In this document: piece by piece, positions 17,568 through 26,468 of the stretch | Numbering within the stretch: the stretch's first letter is position 1 | Layout of the letters: every line of letters starts with the position of its first letter | From: Prevotella sp. | Lineage (GTDB): Bacteria; Bacteroidota; Bacteroidia; Bacteroidales; Bacteroidaceae | Reading direction: 5' to 3' | NCBI GenBank assembly: GCA_018053665.1 | Contig: JAGPKZ010000002.1 | Coordinates: forward strand, 40,972-75,393 | DNA: 34,422 nt | The notes under the pieces: generated by a model | What the model was told of the DNA's origin: nothing | What the model saw: only the letters and a program-made list of their open reading frames with translations | Database searches by the model: none | Translations under genes and position numbers: made by a program

Positions 17568-18071
17568 TTATGTTATTATGTTATACATATTATCAAGCAA
17601 GTCAAGCCCTGATTTTGTACGGAATATTTTCTTCCTGACATTATCTATTGCCAGAGGTAATAACTGGTCTTCATATATATTTACAAGAAAGTCTGATTCT
17701 ACAAGAATTTGATAGTCAAGTCCGTCAATATCATTGTAAGTATGATGATGAGCAATAAGATAGCATATTCTATCTATTTGTTCATTACTGTATCCTCCTA
17801 ATGAGAAAAGAAGTTTGCTAGCTTCAGCCGGTCCTTCTTTCTCTTGATATTTACCATTAGAGGAACCATATTTTTCTTCGCTTATGTGTATTCCGATATC
17901 ATGCAATATTGCAGCGGACTCAAGAATAGACATCATGTTTTCTCCCAATCCCTCTAGAGTACCTATTGTGACGGCATAATCATGCACTTTCATGAAATGC
18001 TGAATTCTCATAGCATCGCCTTTATCATATTCCGTCATCGCGGCTATAAGTTTTGCGTGTTGTATATCCAT
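17568..18071 (-). CDS. HD-domain metal-dependent phosphohydrolase
   Basis: A 167-residue cytosolic protein. The start at 18071 (MDIQHAKL) is chosen because a -7 element lies at 18091-18098, inside the longer ORF. Metal-binding signature residues are H25 (RIQHFMKVH), the H57-D58 pair in AILHDIGIH, an AHHH cluster near 120, and an Asp in VESDFLVN further on. The HD superfamily hydrolyses phosphate esters of nucleotides and related compounds, but the substrate cannot be told. The compact form with EGP and LDYQILVESDFL resembles small HDIG-type hydrolases annotated in many Bacteroidota. Nothing in the neighbourhood suggests a pathway. Confidence 0.85.
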   Translation of the reverse strand: MDIQHAKLIAAMTEYDKGDAMRIQHFMKVHDYAVTIGTLEGLGENMMSILESAAILHDIGIHISEEKYGSSNGKYQEKEGPAEASKLLFSLGGYSNEQIDRICYLIAHHHTYNDIDGLDYQILVESDFLVNIYEDQLLPLAIDNVRKKIFRTKSGLDLLDNMYNIIT

Positions 18072-18090
18072 ATACTTGATATTTTGACTA

Positions 18091-18098
18091 CAAAGATA
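18091..18098 (-). promoter_or_regulatory. -7 element for the HD-domain gene
   Basis: On the minus strand it reads TATCTTTG, matching TAnnTTTG, about 20 bp upstream of ATG 18071. Confidence 0.5.
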
Positions 18099-18270
18099 AG
18101 CCAAACAGGGGCAAAGCGTATAAAATAAGTGAAAAAACAACGATATTTTTTCTTTGATGTGAAAAAATAACTATATTCGCATGCATTTATAAAAAAATAT
18201 ATAATATTAATTGAAATCGGGCAATTGACGCAATAGGCAAAAGCCATATCATAACAAGGTAAATATTGGG

Positions 18271-19083
18271 ATGAGAAAAATTGACATGACATCCAAAGAA
18301 TGGTGCGATATAATCTTCGAAGGGAAGAACAAAAAGTATGGTGCATACAAATTGCGCATTGAGTCGGCACGTCGCAATATGATTGTTACTATTGCGTTGG
18401 TGGCGATTGTAGCTTTGCCTTTCTTATTTATGTTATTGGCACTACTCTTCACTCCAAAGGAAAAATACGACATGGACCTTGACCAAGTTTTGTCTGAAAT
18501 GAAACCAGCTCAAAACAAATATAAGTTGTCTGCTCCAAAACTGCTTAATATTGCACATAAAAATATTTCTAAAAAAATTGGCAGACGCTCTGCATACACT
18601 GCTCCTGTTATCATGCCCGACAAGGATGTTACAGCCTCTGGACTTTCAACTGACGGTAACGCTGCTAAAGGTGAAGAATCAAATTCAATAAATATACCGG
18701 CTGACACCACGGGATTTGCCAATAAGACAACTAATCACAATGGGGTTAATGCTAACACGGATAAGATATTGTTTAGAGTTATTGAAGAATTACCTGAATT
18801 TCCAGGAGGTGCCACTGAATTTATGAAATGGCTTACTCGCAATCTTCGTTATCCTGCATCTGCCGAAGAAAAGAAAATTGAAGGAAAGGTCATTGTAAGT
18901 TTCATTGTCAATAAAAACGGTTCTATTTCTGATATAAAAATTATCAAGTCTTTGGATCCTGATTGTGATAGTGAGGTATTACGTGTAATGAAGAAAATGC
19001 CAAAATGGAAACCAGGAACAGAAAAGGGACGACCAGTTCGTTCTGAATATGTGATACCTATAATCTTCAAGGCTTTATCTTAA
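18271..19083 (+). CDS. TonB energy-transducing protein
   Basis: A 270-residue inner-membrane protein spanning the periplasm. A cytoplasmic N-terminus with KEWCDIIFEGKNKKYGAYKLR-like sequence (the N-K-x-Y-G-A-Y pattern is typical of Bacteroidota TonB proteins) is followed by one membrane helix (about 36-60) and a long low-complexity periplasmic linker. The C-terminal TonB domain (about 175-270) has FPGGATEFMKWLTRNLRYP, GKVIVSFIVNKNGSISD and MPKWKPGTEKGRPVR. It transmits proton-motive force to outer-membrane receptors such as the SusC in this window. ExbB and ExbD are not adjacent, so it must work with a complex encoded elsewhere. ATG 18271 is used; an ATG 15 bases downstream is possible. Confidence 0.92.
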   Translation: MRKIDMTSKEWCDIIFEGKNKKYGAYKLRIESARRNMIVTIALVAIVALPFLFMLLALLFTPKEKYDMDLDQVLSEMKPAQNKYKLSAPKLLNIAHKNISKKIGRRSAYTAPVIMPDKDVTASGLSTDGNAAKGEESNSINIPADTTGFANKTTNHNGVNANTDKILFRVIEELPEFPGGATEFMKWLTRNLRYPASAEEKKIEGKVIVSFIVNKNGSISDIKIIKSLDPDCDSEVLRVMKKMPKWKPGTEKGRPVRSEYVIPIIFKALS

Positions 19084-19238
19084 TATTCGCCACTAACCAA
19101 TAGTGTTTGTTTTATTGAGCAACGCAGCTACTGTTTCCTTATGAAAAAAGTGTTGCCTTTGAAAAAGTCATACCAATTATAAAGAATATCTTTCACGTCA
19201 TTTTTATTGTTTTCTTCGTTTATTATGTAGTTTTTTAC

Positions 19239-19246
19239 TAACTTTG
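19239..19246 (+). promoter_or_regulatory. -7 element of the metF operon
   Basis: TAACTTTG fits TAnnTTTG. It is 28 bp upstream of ATG 19275 and only 8 bp before the alternative TTG 19254, which supports the ATG. Confidence 0.5.
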
Positions 19247-19274
19247 CAACAAATTGTACCTGCGCCCGATAAAC

Positions 19275-20231
19275 ATGAAAGTAATAGAAATAATAAACAA
19301 GAATAAGGGTAAACGAAAATTCTCATTCGAAGTGCTGCCTCCATTAAAAGGAAACGGCACTGAAAATCTGTTTGCGACAATTGACAAACTAAAAATATTC
19401 GACCCCCTTTATATTAATATTACTACTCATCATAGCGAGTATGTCTACAAGGAGCTTCCAAACGGACAGTTTGAACGCAACAGGTTACGCAGGCGTCCCG
19501 GAACAATCGCAATAGCTGCTGCAATAAGCAACAAATACAGTATTCCTGTAATTCCACACGTTATTTGTAGTGGTGCAAGTGCTGAAGACATTGAATACGA
19601 ACTCCTTGACTTGCAATTTCTTGGTATCGAAAATCTATTACTACTTCGTGGTGACAAGGCTAAAGACGACAGAATGTTTACTCCTACAAAGGGAGGATAC
19701 ACACATACAACAGAACTTATTGAACAGGTAAACAAATTCAATGAGGGTTTCTTTAATGACGGAACGCCAATCAAACATCCAGGTACTAAATTCACATTTG
19801 GTGTAGCTGCATACCCTGAAAGACATGAGGAAGCACCAAATCTGGAAATGGATATAAAATACCTCAAAATGAAACAGGATCTTGGAGCACAGTATGCTGT
19901 AACACAACTGTTTTATGACAATAATAAGTTTTTTGATTTCGTTAAACGGGCGAGAGAAATGGGAGTCACCATTCCTATCATACCCGGAATAAAGCCATTG
20001 GCAAAGCTATCACAGCTTACTGTTGTACCACGAACATTCAGATGCGACTTACCTGAATCACTCGCAGAGGAAGTGATTAAATGCAAGACCGATGACGACG
20101 CAAAGAGATTGGGTATTGAATGGGGTATACAACAATGCAAAGAACTATACGCAGCAGGGTTTGAAACAATACATTTCTACACTGTTTCTGCAGTAGATAG
20201 TGTTAAGGAAATAGCAAAGGATATATTATAG
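19275..20231 (+). CDS. metF: 5,10-methylenetetrahydrofolate reductase
   Basis: A 318-residue cytosolic flavoprotein that reduces 5,10-methylene-THF to 5-methyl-THF, the methyl donor for methionine synthesis. FSFEVLPPLKGNG near the N-terminus contains the catalytic Glu. NITTHHSEY, LLLLRGDK and PIIPGIKPL are barrel strands carrying FAD and folate contacts typical of MetF. The length is as usual for bacteria. ATG 19275 is preferred to a TTG 21 bases upstream because of the promoter position. It is the first of four closely packed genes (next gene 4 bp away). The link to DNA polymerase delta-prime is positional, not functional. Confidence 0.95.
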   Translation: MKVIEIINKNKGKRKFSFEVLPPLKGNGTENLFATIDKLKIFDPLYINITTHHSEYVYKELPNGQFERNRLRRRPGTIAIAAAISNKYSIPVIPHVICSGASAEDIEYELLDLQFLGIENLLLLRGDKAKDDRMFTPTKGGYTHTTELIEQVNKFNEGFFNDGTPIKHPGTKFTFGVAAYPERHEEAPNLEMDIKYLKMKQDLGAQYAVTQLFYDNNKFFDFVKRAREMGVTIPIIPGIKPLAKLSQLTVVPRTFRCDLPESLAEEVIKCKTDDDAKRLGIEWGIQQCKELYAAGFETIHFYTVSAVDSVKEIAKDIL

Positions 20232-20235
20232 GCCG

Positions 20236-21387
20236 ATGAAGTTCAGTGATGTTATAGGTCAGGAAGAGGCAATTGGAAGACTCAGACAACTTGTTGAAGA
20301 ACAACGAGTGCCGAGTACTATGATGCTATGCGGCCCTTCTGGAAGCGGCAAGATGGCTCTTGCAATGGCTTTCGCGTCATATCTCTTAGGTGAGCGTGAC
20401 GGTGAGAATTCACTATTGAGTGACCAAATGGCAATAAAGAATGCTGAAGCCATGCTAAAGAATTGGGAACATCCCGACCTTCACTTCACTTACCCTGTGA
20501 TAAAGCCGACAGGAATGTCTGCCGACCACAAAATGATAAGTGACGACTTTACTAGAGAATGGCACGAGATGATTTCCGAAAGTCAATATTTCTTCATTGA
20601 CAACTGGCTCGCAAAAATGGACGCTGCTAACCAACAAGCTATTATCGGCGCTGGAGAAAGTGACGAACTGACTCGAAAGATGAGTTTGAAATCAAGCCAG
20701 GGGGGATATAAGGTCAGCATTATATGGCTTCCGGAAAGGATGAATGCAGAATGTGCCAACAAACTATTGAAACTATTGGAAGAACCGCCACATCAGACAG
20801 TATTCATAATGGTTTGTGAAGAACCAGAACTGCTGCTTGACACTATAAAAAGTCGTACACAAAGAATAGATATAAAGAAGATTGAAGACGATACCATAGA
20901 AAAGGCTTTGACAGAACGCCGTGGACTAGACCAAGATATTGCACACAGAATAGCACATATTGCTAATGGCAACTGGTTGCGAGCACTAGAAAATCTTGAT
21001 GCAGGAAACGAAAACCGTCAATTCCTCGATATGTTTGTTATGCTTATGCGACTGTCTTATCAGCGCAATATAAAGGAACTGAAGAAATGGAGCGAGATTG
21101 TATCCACAAGCTATGGAAGGGAAAAGCAACGTCGCATGCTGAACTATTTCTCTAGAATGGTGAGAGAAAACTTCATGTATAACTTCAAACAAACCGAGTT
21201 GTGCTATATGACTCAAGAGGAGGAAAACTTCTCTAGCAAATTCGCAAGATTCATTAACGAAGCCAATGTGATAGAGATTTCAGAACTATTGCAGAAGGCA
21301 AGAAGAGATATAGGGCAAAATGCCAACGGAAAAATAGTATTTTTCGATTTGGCTCTACAAATGATTGTTTTACTAATTAGAAAATAA
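20236..21387 (+). CDS. holB: DNA polymerase III delta-prime subunit
   Basis: A 383-residue clamp-loader AAA+ subunit that helps load the sliding clamp at replication forks. The N-terminus reads MKFSDVIGQEEAI, then an intact-looking P-loop, GPSGSGKM (about 34-41). A helix with MNAECANKLLKLLEEPP and the SRTQRI motif (in place of the SRC arginine-finger motif) follow. The four cysteines of the zinc module of E. coli delta-prime are missing, and Walker B is degenerate (IIWLPERM), consistent with a non-hydrolysing subunit. An insert between the P-loop and Walker B (about 75-150, HPDLHFTYPVIKPTG) is longer than in E. coli. It is followed 8 bp later by the RicT-like gene, as in Bacillus where holB and yaaT are near neighbours. 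Confidence 0.9.
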   Translation: MKFSDVIGQEEAIGRLRQLVEEQRVPSTMMLCGPSGSGKMALAMAFASYLLGERDGENSLLSDQMAIKNAEAMLKNWEHPDLHFTYPVIKPTGMSADHKMISDDFTREWHEMISESQYFFIDNWLAKMDAANQQAIIGAGESDELTRKMSLKSSQGGYKVSIIWLPERMNAECANKLLKLLEEPPHQTVFIMVCEEPELLLDTIKSRTQRIDIKKIEDDTIEKALTERRGLDQDIAHRIAHIANGNWLRALENLDAGNENRQFLDMFVMLMRLSYQRNIKELKKWSEIVSTSYGREKQRRMLNYFSRMVRENFMYNFKQTELCYMTQEEENFSSKFARFINEANVIEISELLQKARRDIGQNANGKIVFFDLALQMIVLLIRK

Positions 21388-21395
21388 CAATTCGT

Positions 21396-22655
21396 ATGGA
21401 TTATAAAAATATGAAATTCAAGGTCTCTAAGGGTTGTGACCACGGACTCTGCTGCCGAGCTTATGGCAGACAGGACAGACAACTCAACACTTGTGATTGG
21501 CTGGCTGACGTTCCTGGTAACGCTGAGAGCACAGACCTAGTTGAGGTTCAATTCAAGAATACTCGTAAGGGATATTATCATAACGTGAATGGACTTGATT
21601 TAAAGAAAGGTGACATCGTTGCCGTTGAATCTACTCCGGGTCACGATATAGGTATTGTCACTCTTACAGGAAGACTGGTAATGCTACAGATAAAAAAAGC
21701 TAACCTGAAATCTGCCGAAGACATAAAACGTATTTACCGCATCGCTAAACCTGTTGACATTGAGAAATACGAAGAAGCTAAATCGCGTGAACACGACACG
21801 ATGATTCAAAGCCGACAGATTGCTAAGGGCCTGAATCTACAAATGAAGATTGGTGACGTAGAATACCAAGGTGACGGAAACAAAGCCATATTCTATTATA
21901 TCGCTGACGAGAGAGTAGACTTCAGACAACTTATAAAGGATTTGGCTGCTGCTTTCCACGTAAGGATTGAAATGAAGCAGATTGGTGCTAGACAAGAGGC
22001 TGGACGTATCGGCGGTACTGGTCCTTGCGGACGTGAGCTATGCTGCGCCACATGGATGAAGAACTTTGTTAGCGTTAGTACAAATGCAGCACGTTTTCAG
22101 GACATATCACTAAATCCACAGAAACTTGCAGGTATGTGTGCAAAACTGAAATGCTGCCTTAACTATGAGGTTGACGGATATGTTGAAGCTGGTAAGAAGG
22201 TTCCTAACAGGGACATCGTACTACAAACTATGGACAACGATTACCACTTGTTCAAGAGTGACATCCTTACAGGAATCATCACCTACTCTACCGACAAGAA
22301 TATGGCCGCTAACATGGAGTCTGTCACTACACAGCGTGCACAAGAGATTATAGAAATGAACCAAAACGGTGAAAAACCTCTGTCACTTCTTGAAAATGAT
22401 AAGGCAAAAGCACCAAAAACACATAAAGATCTTCTTGAAGACGACATCAACCGTTTCGACAGTTCTAAACGAAAGAAGAAAACCAAAAGTAAGAACCGCA
22501 ATGTCACGAATGACAATAAGCCACAGGAAAACAATGCGGAAACTTATAATGCCGAGAACAACGGCACCTATAAGAACAACAACCGTCCTCAACGCAATAA
22601 CAACAGAAGAAAAAACTATCCTCCTAAAGTTGAGAACAACGGGCAAGAAGGATAA
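21396..22655 (+). CDS. RicT/YaaT-like PSP1-domain protein
   Basis: A 419-residue cytosolic protein. The PSP1 core (about 45-275) contains LVEVQFKNTRKGYYHN, GIVTLTGRL, AFHVRIEMKQIGARQEA and GRIGGTGPCGRELCC. Three C-x4-C-C motifs stand out: C14/C19/C20, C211/C216/C217 and C248/C253/C254, plus C33. In B. subtilis the homologous RicT works with RicA and RicF as an Fe-S-containing complex that affects RNA processing and development. Whether this protein does so is unknown, and no RicA or RicF gene is here. The C-terminal 90 residues are disordered-looking, Asn, Lys and Arg-rich, suggestive of nucleic-acid contact. It is placed between holB (8 bp) and gldH (6 bp) in one operon. Confidence 0.85.
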   Translation: MDYKNMKFKVSKGCDHGLCCRAYGRQDRQLNTCDWLADVPGNAESTDLVEVQFKNTRKGYYHNVNGLDLKKGDIVAVESTPGHDIGIVTLTGRLVMLQIKKANLKSAEDIKRIYRIAKPVDIEKYEEAKSREHDTMIQSRQIAKGLNLQMKIGDVEYQGDGNKAIFYYIADERVDFRQLIKDLAAAFHVRIEMKQIGARQEAGRIGGTGPCGRELCCATWMKNFVSVSTNAARFQDISLNPQKLAGMCAKLKCCLNYEVDGYVEAGKKVPNRDIVLQTMDNDYHLFKSDILTGIITYSTDKNMAANMESVTTQRAQEIIEMNQNGEKPLSLLENDKAKAPKTHKDLLEDDINRFDSSKRKKKTKSKNRNVTNDNKPQENNAETYNAENNGTYKNNNRPQRNNNRRKNYPPKVENNGQEG

Positions 22656-22661
22656 TATAAT

Positions 22662-23126
22662 ATGAGAAAGAATATCTTTACGATATTTATTATAACGGCA
22701 ATGGCTGTTATAAGTTCCTGTACCGGTAACAAGGTGTATGACAAATATCAGCATACACCTGTTTCTGGGTGGGAAAAGAACGATACCCTAAAATTTGAGG
22801 TACCAAAAATGAATTCGGATGGTGTCTTTACAGCTAATCTGGGATTGAGAATCAACAGTTCATTTCCTTTTATGGGACTCACACTTATTGTTGACCAGAC
22901 GGTTTATCCGTCACACCTCACTAAGAGTGACACCATTAACTGTCAACTTATCGACAAGAATGGTAACAGCAAGGGACTTGGAATAAGCTACTACCAATAC
23001 AATTTCAAGATAAATCAAGTAAGTCTTAACAAAGGTGATAGTCTGGTTGTAAGGGTAAGACACAACATGAAGCGCGAAATACTTCCTGGTATCAGCGACA
23101 TTGGATATTCACTAAGTACGCACTAG
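22662..23126 (+). CDS. gldH: GldH-family gliding motility lipoprotein
   Basis: A 154-residue lipoprotein with Cys20 at the end of the signal (VISSCTG). The remainder is a beta-rich domain with VYDKYQHTPVSGW and LGLRINSSFPFMGL, as in GldH proteins. In Flavobacterium GldH is needed for gliding, but homologues occur in many non-gliding Bacteroidota, where the role is unclear. It starts 6 bp after the RicT-like gene. Its last 15 bases overlap the 3' end of rodA, which runs the other way. Confidence 0.85.
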   Translation: MRKNIFTIFIITAMAVISSCTGNKVYDKYQHTPVSGWEKNDTLKFEVPKMNSDGVFTANLGLRINSSFPFMGLTLIVDQTVYPSHLTKSDTINCQLIDKNGNSKGLGISYYQYNFKINQVSLNKGDSLVVRVRHNMKREILPGISDIGYSLSTH

Positions 23127-24584
23127 ATTTCTTCCTGCATCTATACGCAGGAAGATAAACAGCAATAGCGTGAATCCCCACAAAGAGGAACCTCCATAGC
23201 TGAAGAAAGGTAACGGAATTCCGATTACCGGAGTAAGTCCCAACACCATACCAACATTTATAAATAAGTGGAATAGGAATATACTTAGCACGCAATAACC
23301 ATATATTCGTCCAAAGGCAAACGGTTGCCGTTCGGCAAGATGCATCAACCTTAATATCAACGCAAGGAATAAGCATAGCACTCCTGCGGAACCAAGGAAT
23401 CCTTCCTCCTCACCAACAGTACAGAATATAAAGTCAGTATCCTGTTCTGGAACGAATTTCAATTTAGTCTGAGTTCCATTAAGGAATCCTTTTCCCTGCA
23501 ATCCTCCTGAGCCTATTGCAATCTCACTTTGATGTACGTTATATCCAGCACCGCTTATATCCTCGTCAAGTCCCAACAACACATTGATACGTACACGTTG
23601 GTGTGGCTCCATGACATCATTAAGCACGTAGTCGGCTGAATAGAAAAAGACTATTGAACCTATCGCAAACACTAATATAAAGAAGTAACTAGACAAGTGT
23701 GTACGTAACCAATGGTAAAAAAGATAGCCGATAAGGAACAGACAAATTATAAGTTGCACCCATACAATATTGAATGACGGAATTACATATACCGAGAACA
23801 AAAAACATATCAACGTAACTCCCAAGCATGAATAAAGCAATATCATCATCTTCTTCTTGTCCTTGCAATACACATTGACTAGCACTGCCGAAAATATCTG
23901 CACAAGTAGCAGGACTATAAACTTACCTAACGACGTCTGCGTATCAAACAGCATCACATTCTCATACTTTATTCCTAGCACGAAATATACTATCATTGCC
24001 AAACCGGTAAACAAAACACTTCCCGGCATTCCCTCACGATAGAACATCAAGAAGAATGATAGATAAACCAATGCCGAACCGGTCTCTTTCTGAGCTACAA
24101 TAAACAACATAGGCAAAATAACAACAGTACTTGCAGCTACGAAATCTTTCCAACGATGAATATTAAAGCCATAAGACCCCATGAGCTTGGATATAGCCAA
24201 TGCTGTAGCAAACTTAGCAAACTCTGCCGGTTGCAGACGTAACGGTCCCAACACAAGCCATGAGCGTGAACCTTTTATCTCATGTGGATTAAATATTGTG
24301 AGAAATAGCAATAGTAAGAATATGCCGTATATGACATAAGAGAACGTATCGTAAAACTTATCATCAAGCAACAATATAAAAAGTCCAAGGAGCAACGATG
24401 TCCCTATCCAGAGAATCTGCATACCTGAACGTGTGGAAAGACTGAAAATATCAGTATCTCCATAAGTATAACTGGCACCGCATACGCTAATCCATCCAAA
24501 GACCAACAATGCGATATATATTCCAATTGTCCACCAGTCAAGTGAACGAAGTACACTAGGTTGTTTATCTGTTACGCGAGCCAT
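23112..24584 (-). CDS. rodA: RodA, SEDS-family peptidoglycan glycosyltransferase
   Basis: A 490-residue polytopic inner-membrane enzyme that polymerises lipid II into glycan strands during cell elongation, paired with PBP2. It has about ten or more membrane helices, beginning LDWWTIGIYIALLVFGWISV. Family motifs include GSRSWLVLGPLRLQPAEFAK, QKETGSALVYL, YNVHQSEIAIGSGGLQGKGF, then FVPEQDTDFIFCTVGEE and GIPLPFFSYGGSS. It is longer than E. coli RodA, with extra helices in the middle (about 215-300), which is common in Bacteroidota. The ATG at 24584 gives a 20-bp overlap with mrdA; an in-frame ATG at 24611 is possible. It is the last gene of the elongation cluster. Confidence 0.95.
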   Translation of the reverse strand: MARVTDKQPSVLRSLDWWTIGIYIALLVFGWISVCGASYTYGDTDIFSLSTRSGMQILWIGTSLLLGLFILLLDDKFYDTFSYVIYGIFLLLLFLTIFNPHEIKGSRSWLVLGPLRLQPAEFAKFATALAISKLMGSYGFNIHRWKDFVAASTVVILPMLFIVAQKETGSALVYLSFFLMFYREGMPGSVLFTGLAMIVYFVLGIKYENVMLFDTQTSLGKFIVLLLVQIFSAVLVNVYCKDKKKMMILLYSCLGVTLICFLFSVYVIPSFNIVWVQLIICLFLIGYLFYHWLRTHLSSYFFILVFAIGSIVFFYSADYVLNDVMEPHQRVRINVLLGLDEDISGAGYNVHQSEIAIGSGGLQGKGFLNGTQTKLKFVPEQDTDFIFCTVGEEEGFLGSAGVLCLFLALILRLMHLAERQPFAFGRIYGYCVLSIFLFHLFINVGMVLGLTPVIGIPLPFFSYGGSSLWGFTLLLFIFLRIDAGRNLVRT

Positions 24585-26415
24585 AAGCAATTCTACGTTT
24601 CTGTAATTCATCAGCCTGTCTTATAGCTGACGGTGATAGTTTACCATTCATATATTGTTCAAACAGCACTCCTGCTATAGGGACTGCGAAATCAGCTCCA
24701 AAACCACCATTCTCTACATATACAGCAATGGCTATTTTTGGTTTATTCATTGGTGCAAATCCCATAAAGACAGAATGGTCCTGACCTCTATTCTGGGCAG
24801 TTCCTGTCTTACCGCATACGACAAAAGGAAGACGCCCTAATGCCTTACTAGATCCTTTGACGGCTGATGATCGCATACCAGCAACGACTGCCCTATAAGC
24901 ACGTTCACTTGCCTTTGTATAATGACGACGCATATAAGTCGTGTCAAGAGGCTCATATTGTACTTTTCTCACTACATGAGGTACATAATAATAGCCACGG
25001 TTAGCGATGGTAGCTCCCAGATTGGCAATCTGCAAAGGCGTAAGATTTACTTCACCCTGTCCTATTGCAATACTAATCACAGTAAGTCCGTTCCATGAAC
25101 CATGGTAAGCTTTATCATAGAATGTTGAATTAGGTATAAGCCCTCGCTTCTCTCCAGGTAAGTCAATACCCAACTTATATCCAAATCCCATGCTCACCAT
25201 ATAATCTCGCCATACATTCATTGCATCTTCCACATTCTTGTATTTGCTTCGATTACTCATCATGTGGTAAAGTCCCCAACAGAAGTATCCGTTACATGAC
25301 GTACTTATAGCATCAATAAGGTTTAATGGTGAAGCATGACCGTGACATCCAACATGCAATCCATGATAAGAAAATCCATGATTACAAGGGAACATTGTCG
25401 ACGGCGTTATAATACCTTCAGTAAGATATGTAAGTGCCTGCGTGGTCTTAAATGTTGAACCTGGAGGATACTGTCCCATTATAGCACGATTCAGAAGCGG
25501 TTTCCACACATTTTGTGACAAAGCACGATGCGTCTTACTTCTCATTCTACCTACAAGAGTCCTCGGATCATAAGTTGGGGATGAGACAAGTGCGAGCACT
25601 TCACCTGTTGAAGGTTCTATCGCAACAACACTACCTATCTTGCCCTGTAACATTCGTTCGGCAAGAGCCTGTAACTTGACATCAATACTTAATGTCAAAT
25701 CCTTACCCGCAACAGGGTTTCTATCGAACTTTCCCTTTTGATAACTACCTTGAATTCGCCCATGAGCATCACGAAGAAGAATCTGAACTCCCTTCTCACC
25801 ACGCAACTGATTCTCATAAGCCTTCTCCACACCAAGTTTACCAATATAGTCACCCGGCTGATAGTAATTATCTTCCTCTATATCTGCATCAGAAACCTCA
25901 CCTACATCACCCAATACATGGGCTGCATAAGGATACTGATACTGTCTGATGCTACGTTTTTGAACATAAAATCCTGGAAAACGGAACATCTTTTCACGGA
26001 ACACACTGAATTCCTTGTCAGAAAGCTGACTTTTAAAAAGCTGTTGTGTAAAGCGACTATAGCCTGGATTCTTGTTTCGGTCCTTAACATTCTTCATACG
26101 CATGATAAACTCTTCTTTGGTAATTCCCAAAGCTGAGCAAAACTCAAGCGTATCTAAATGTCCGCGGGCTTCATTCATCACAACCATAATGTCATAAGCT
26201 GGTTGGTTGTAAACCATCAAATTACCATTGCGATCATATACTGTACCACGCGAAGGGTATTCTATTTTTTTTAGAAATGCATTACTGTCGGCATTCTTCT
26301 TGTAGTCATCACTAACCAATTGCAGAGTAAACAAACGAATAGTATAAATGAGCACAATAGCTATACCCACTCCACTAATGACAAAACGTCTGTTTTCAAG
26401 ATTAAAATCCTTCAC
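24565..26415 (-). CDS. mrdA: Penicillin-binding protein 2 (transpeptidase)
   Basis: A 616-residue class B penicillin-binding protein that cross-links new wall during elongation. One membrane helix (about 11-33) anchors it, then comes the pedestal starting YPSRGTVYDRNGNLMVYNQPAYDI-like sequence (about 52-75). The transpeptidase domain (about 245-590) holds the three active-site motifs: STFK with S320 in PPGSTFKT, SCN in STSCNGYF, and KTG in CGKTGTAQN. It is the usual length. It is 53 bp downstream of mreD and overlaps rodA, so the transpeptidase and its glycosyltransferase partner are translated together. It is the target of beta-lactams such as mecillinam in other bacteria. Confidence 0.96.
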   Translation of the reverse strand: MKDFNLENRRFVISGVGIAIVLIYTIRLFTLQLVSDDYKKNADSNAFLKKIEYPSRGTVYDRNGNLMVYNQPAYDIMVVMNEARGHLDTLEFCSALGITKEEFIMRMKNVKDRNKNPGYSRFTQQLFKSQLSDKEFSVFREKMFRFPGFYVQKRSIRQYQYPYAAHVLGDVGEVSDADIEEDNYYQPGDYIGKLGVEKAYENQLRGEKGVQILLRDAHGRIQGSYQKGKFDRNPVAGKDLTLSIDVKLQALAERMLQGKIGSVVAIEPSTGEVLALVSSPTYDPRTLVGRMRSKTHRALSQNVWKPLLNRAIMGQYPPGSTFKTTQALTYLTEGIITPSTMFPCNHGFSYHGLHVGCHGHASPLNLIDAISTSCNGYFCWGLYHMMSNRSKYKNVEDAMNVWRDYMVSMGFGYKLGIDLPGEKRGLIPNSTFYDKAYHGSWNGLTVISIAIGQGEVNLTPLQIANLGATIANRGYYYVPHVVRKVQYEPLDTTYMRRHYTKASERAYRAVVAGMRSSAVKGSSKALGRLPFVVCGKTGTAQNRGQDHSVFMGFAPMNKPKIAIAVYVENGGFGADFAVPIAGVLFEQYMNGKLSPSAIRQADELQKRRIAYGSRNR

Positions 26416-26468
26416 CGTACAGTAATTTAATTAAATGGAAATTCCATAAAACGCCATAAATGACAAAA

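Noticed and set aside
19091-19110. Terminator after the TonB gene
   Set aside because: CACTA/TAGTG gives only a 5-bp stem, although TTTGTTTT follows. Too weak to annotate.
20236-21387. DnaX (gamma/tau) rather than delta-prime
   Set aside because: The protein lacks the zinc-module cysteines and the C-terminal domain of DnaX, is too short, and has a degenerate Walker B, all in line with HolB.
25692-26136. Plus-strand reading frames of 85 and 132 codons
   Set aside because: They are antisense to the mrdA coding region, with no family resemblance or start signals.
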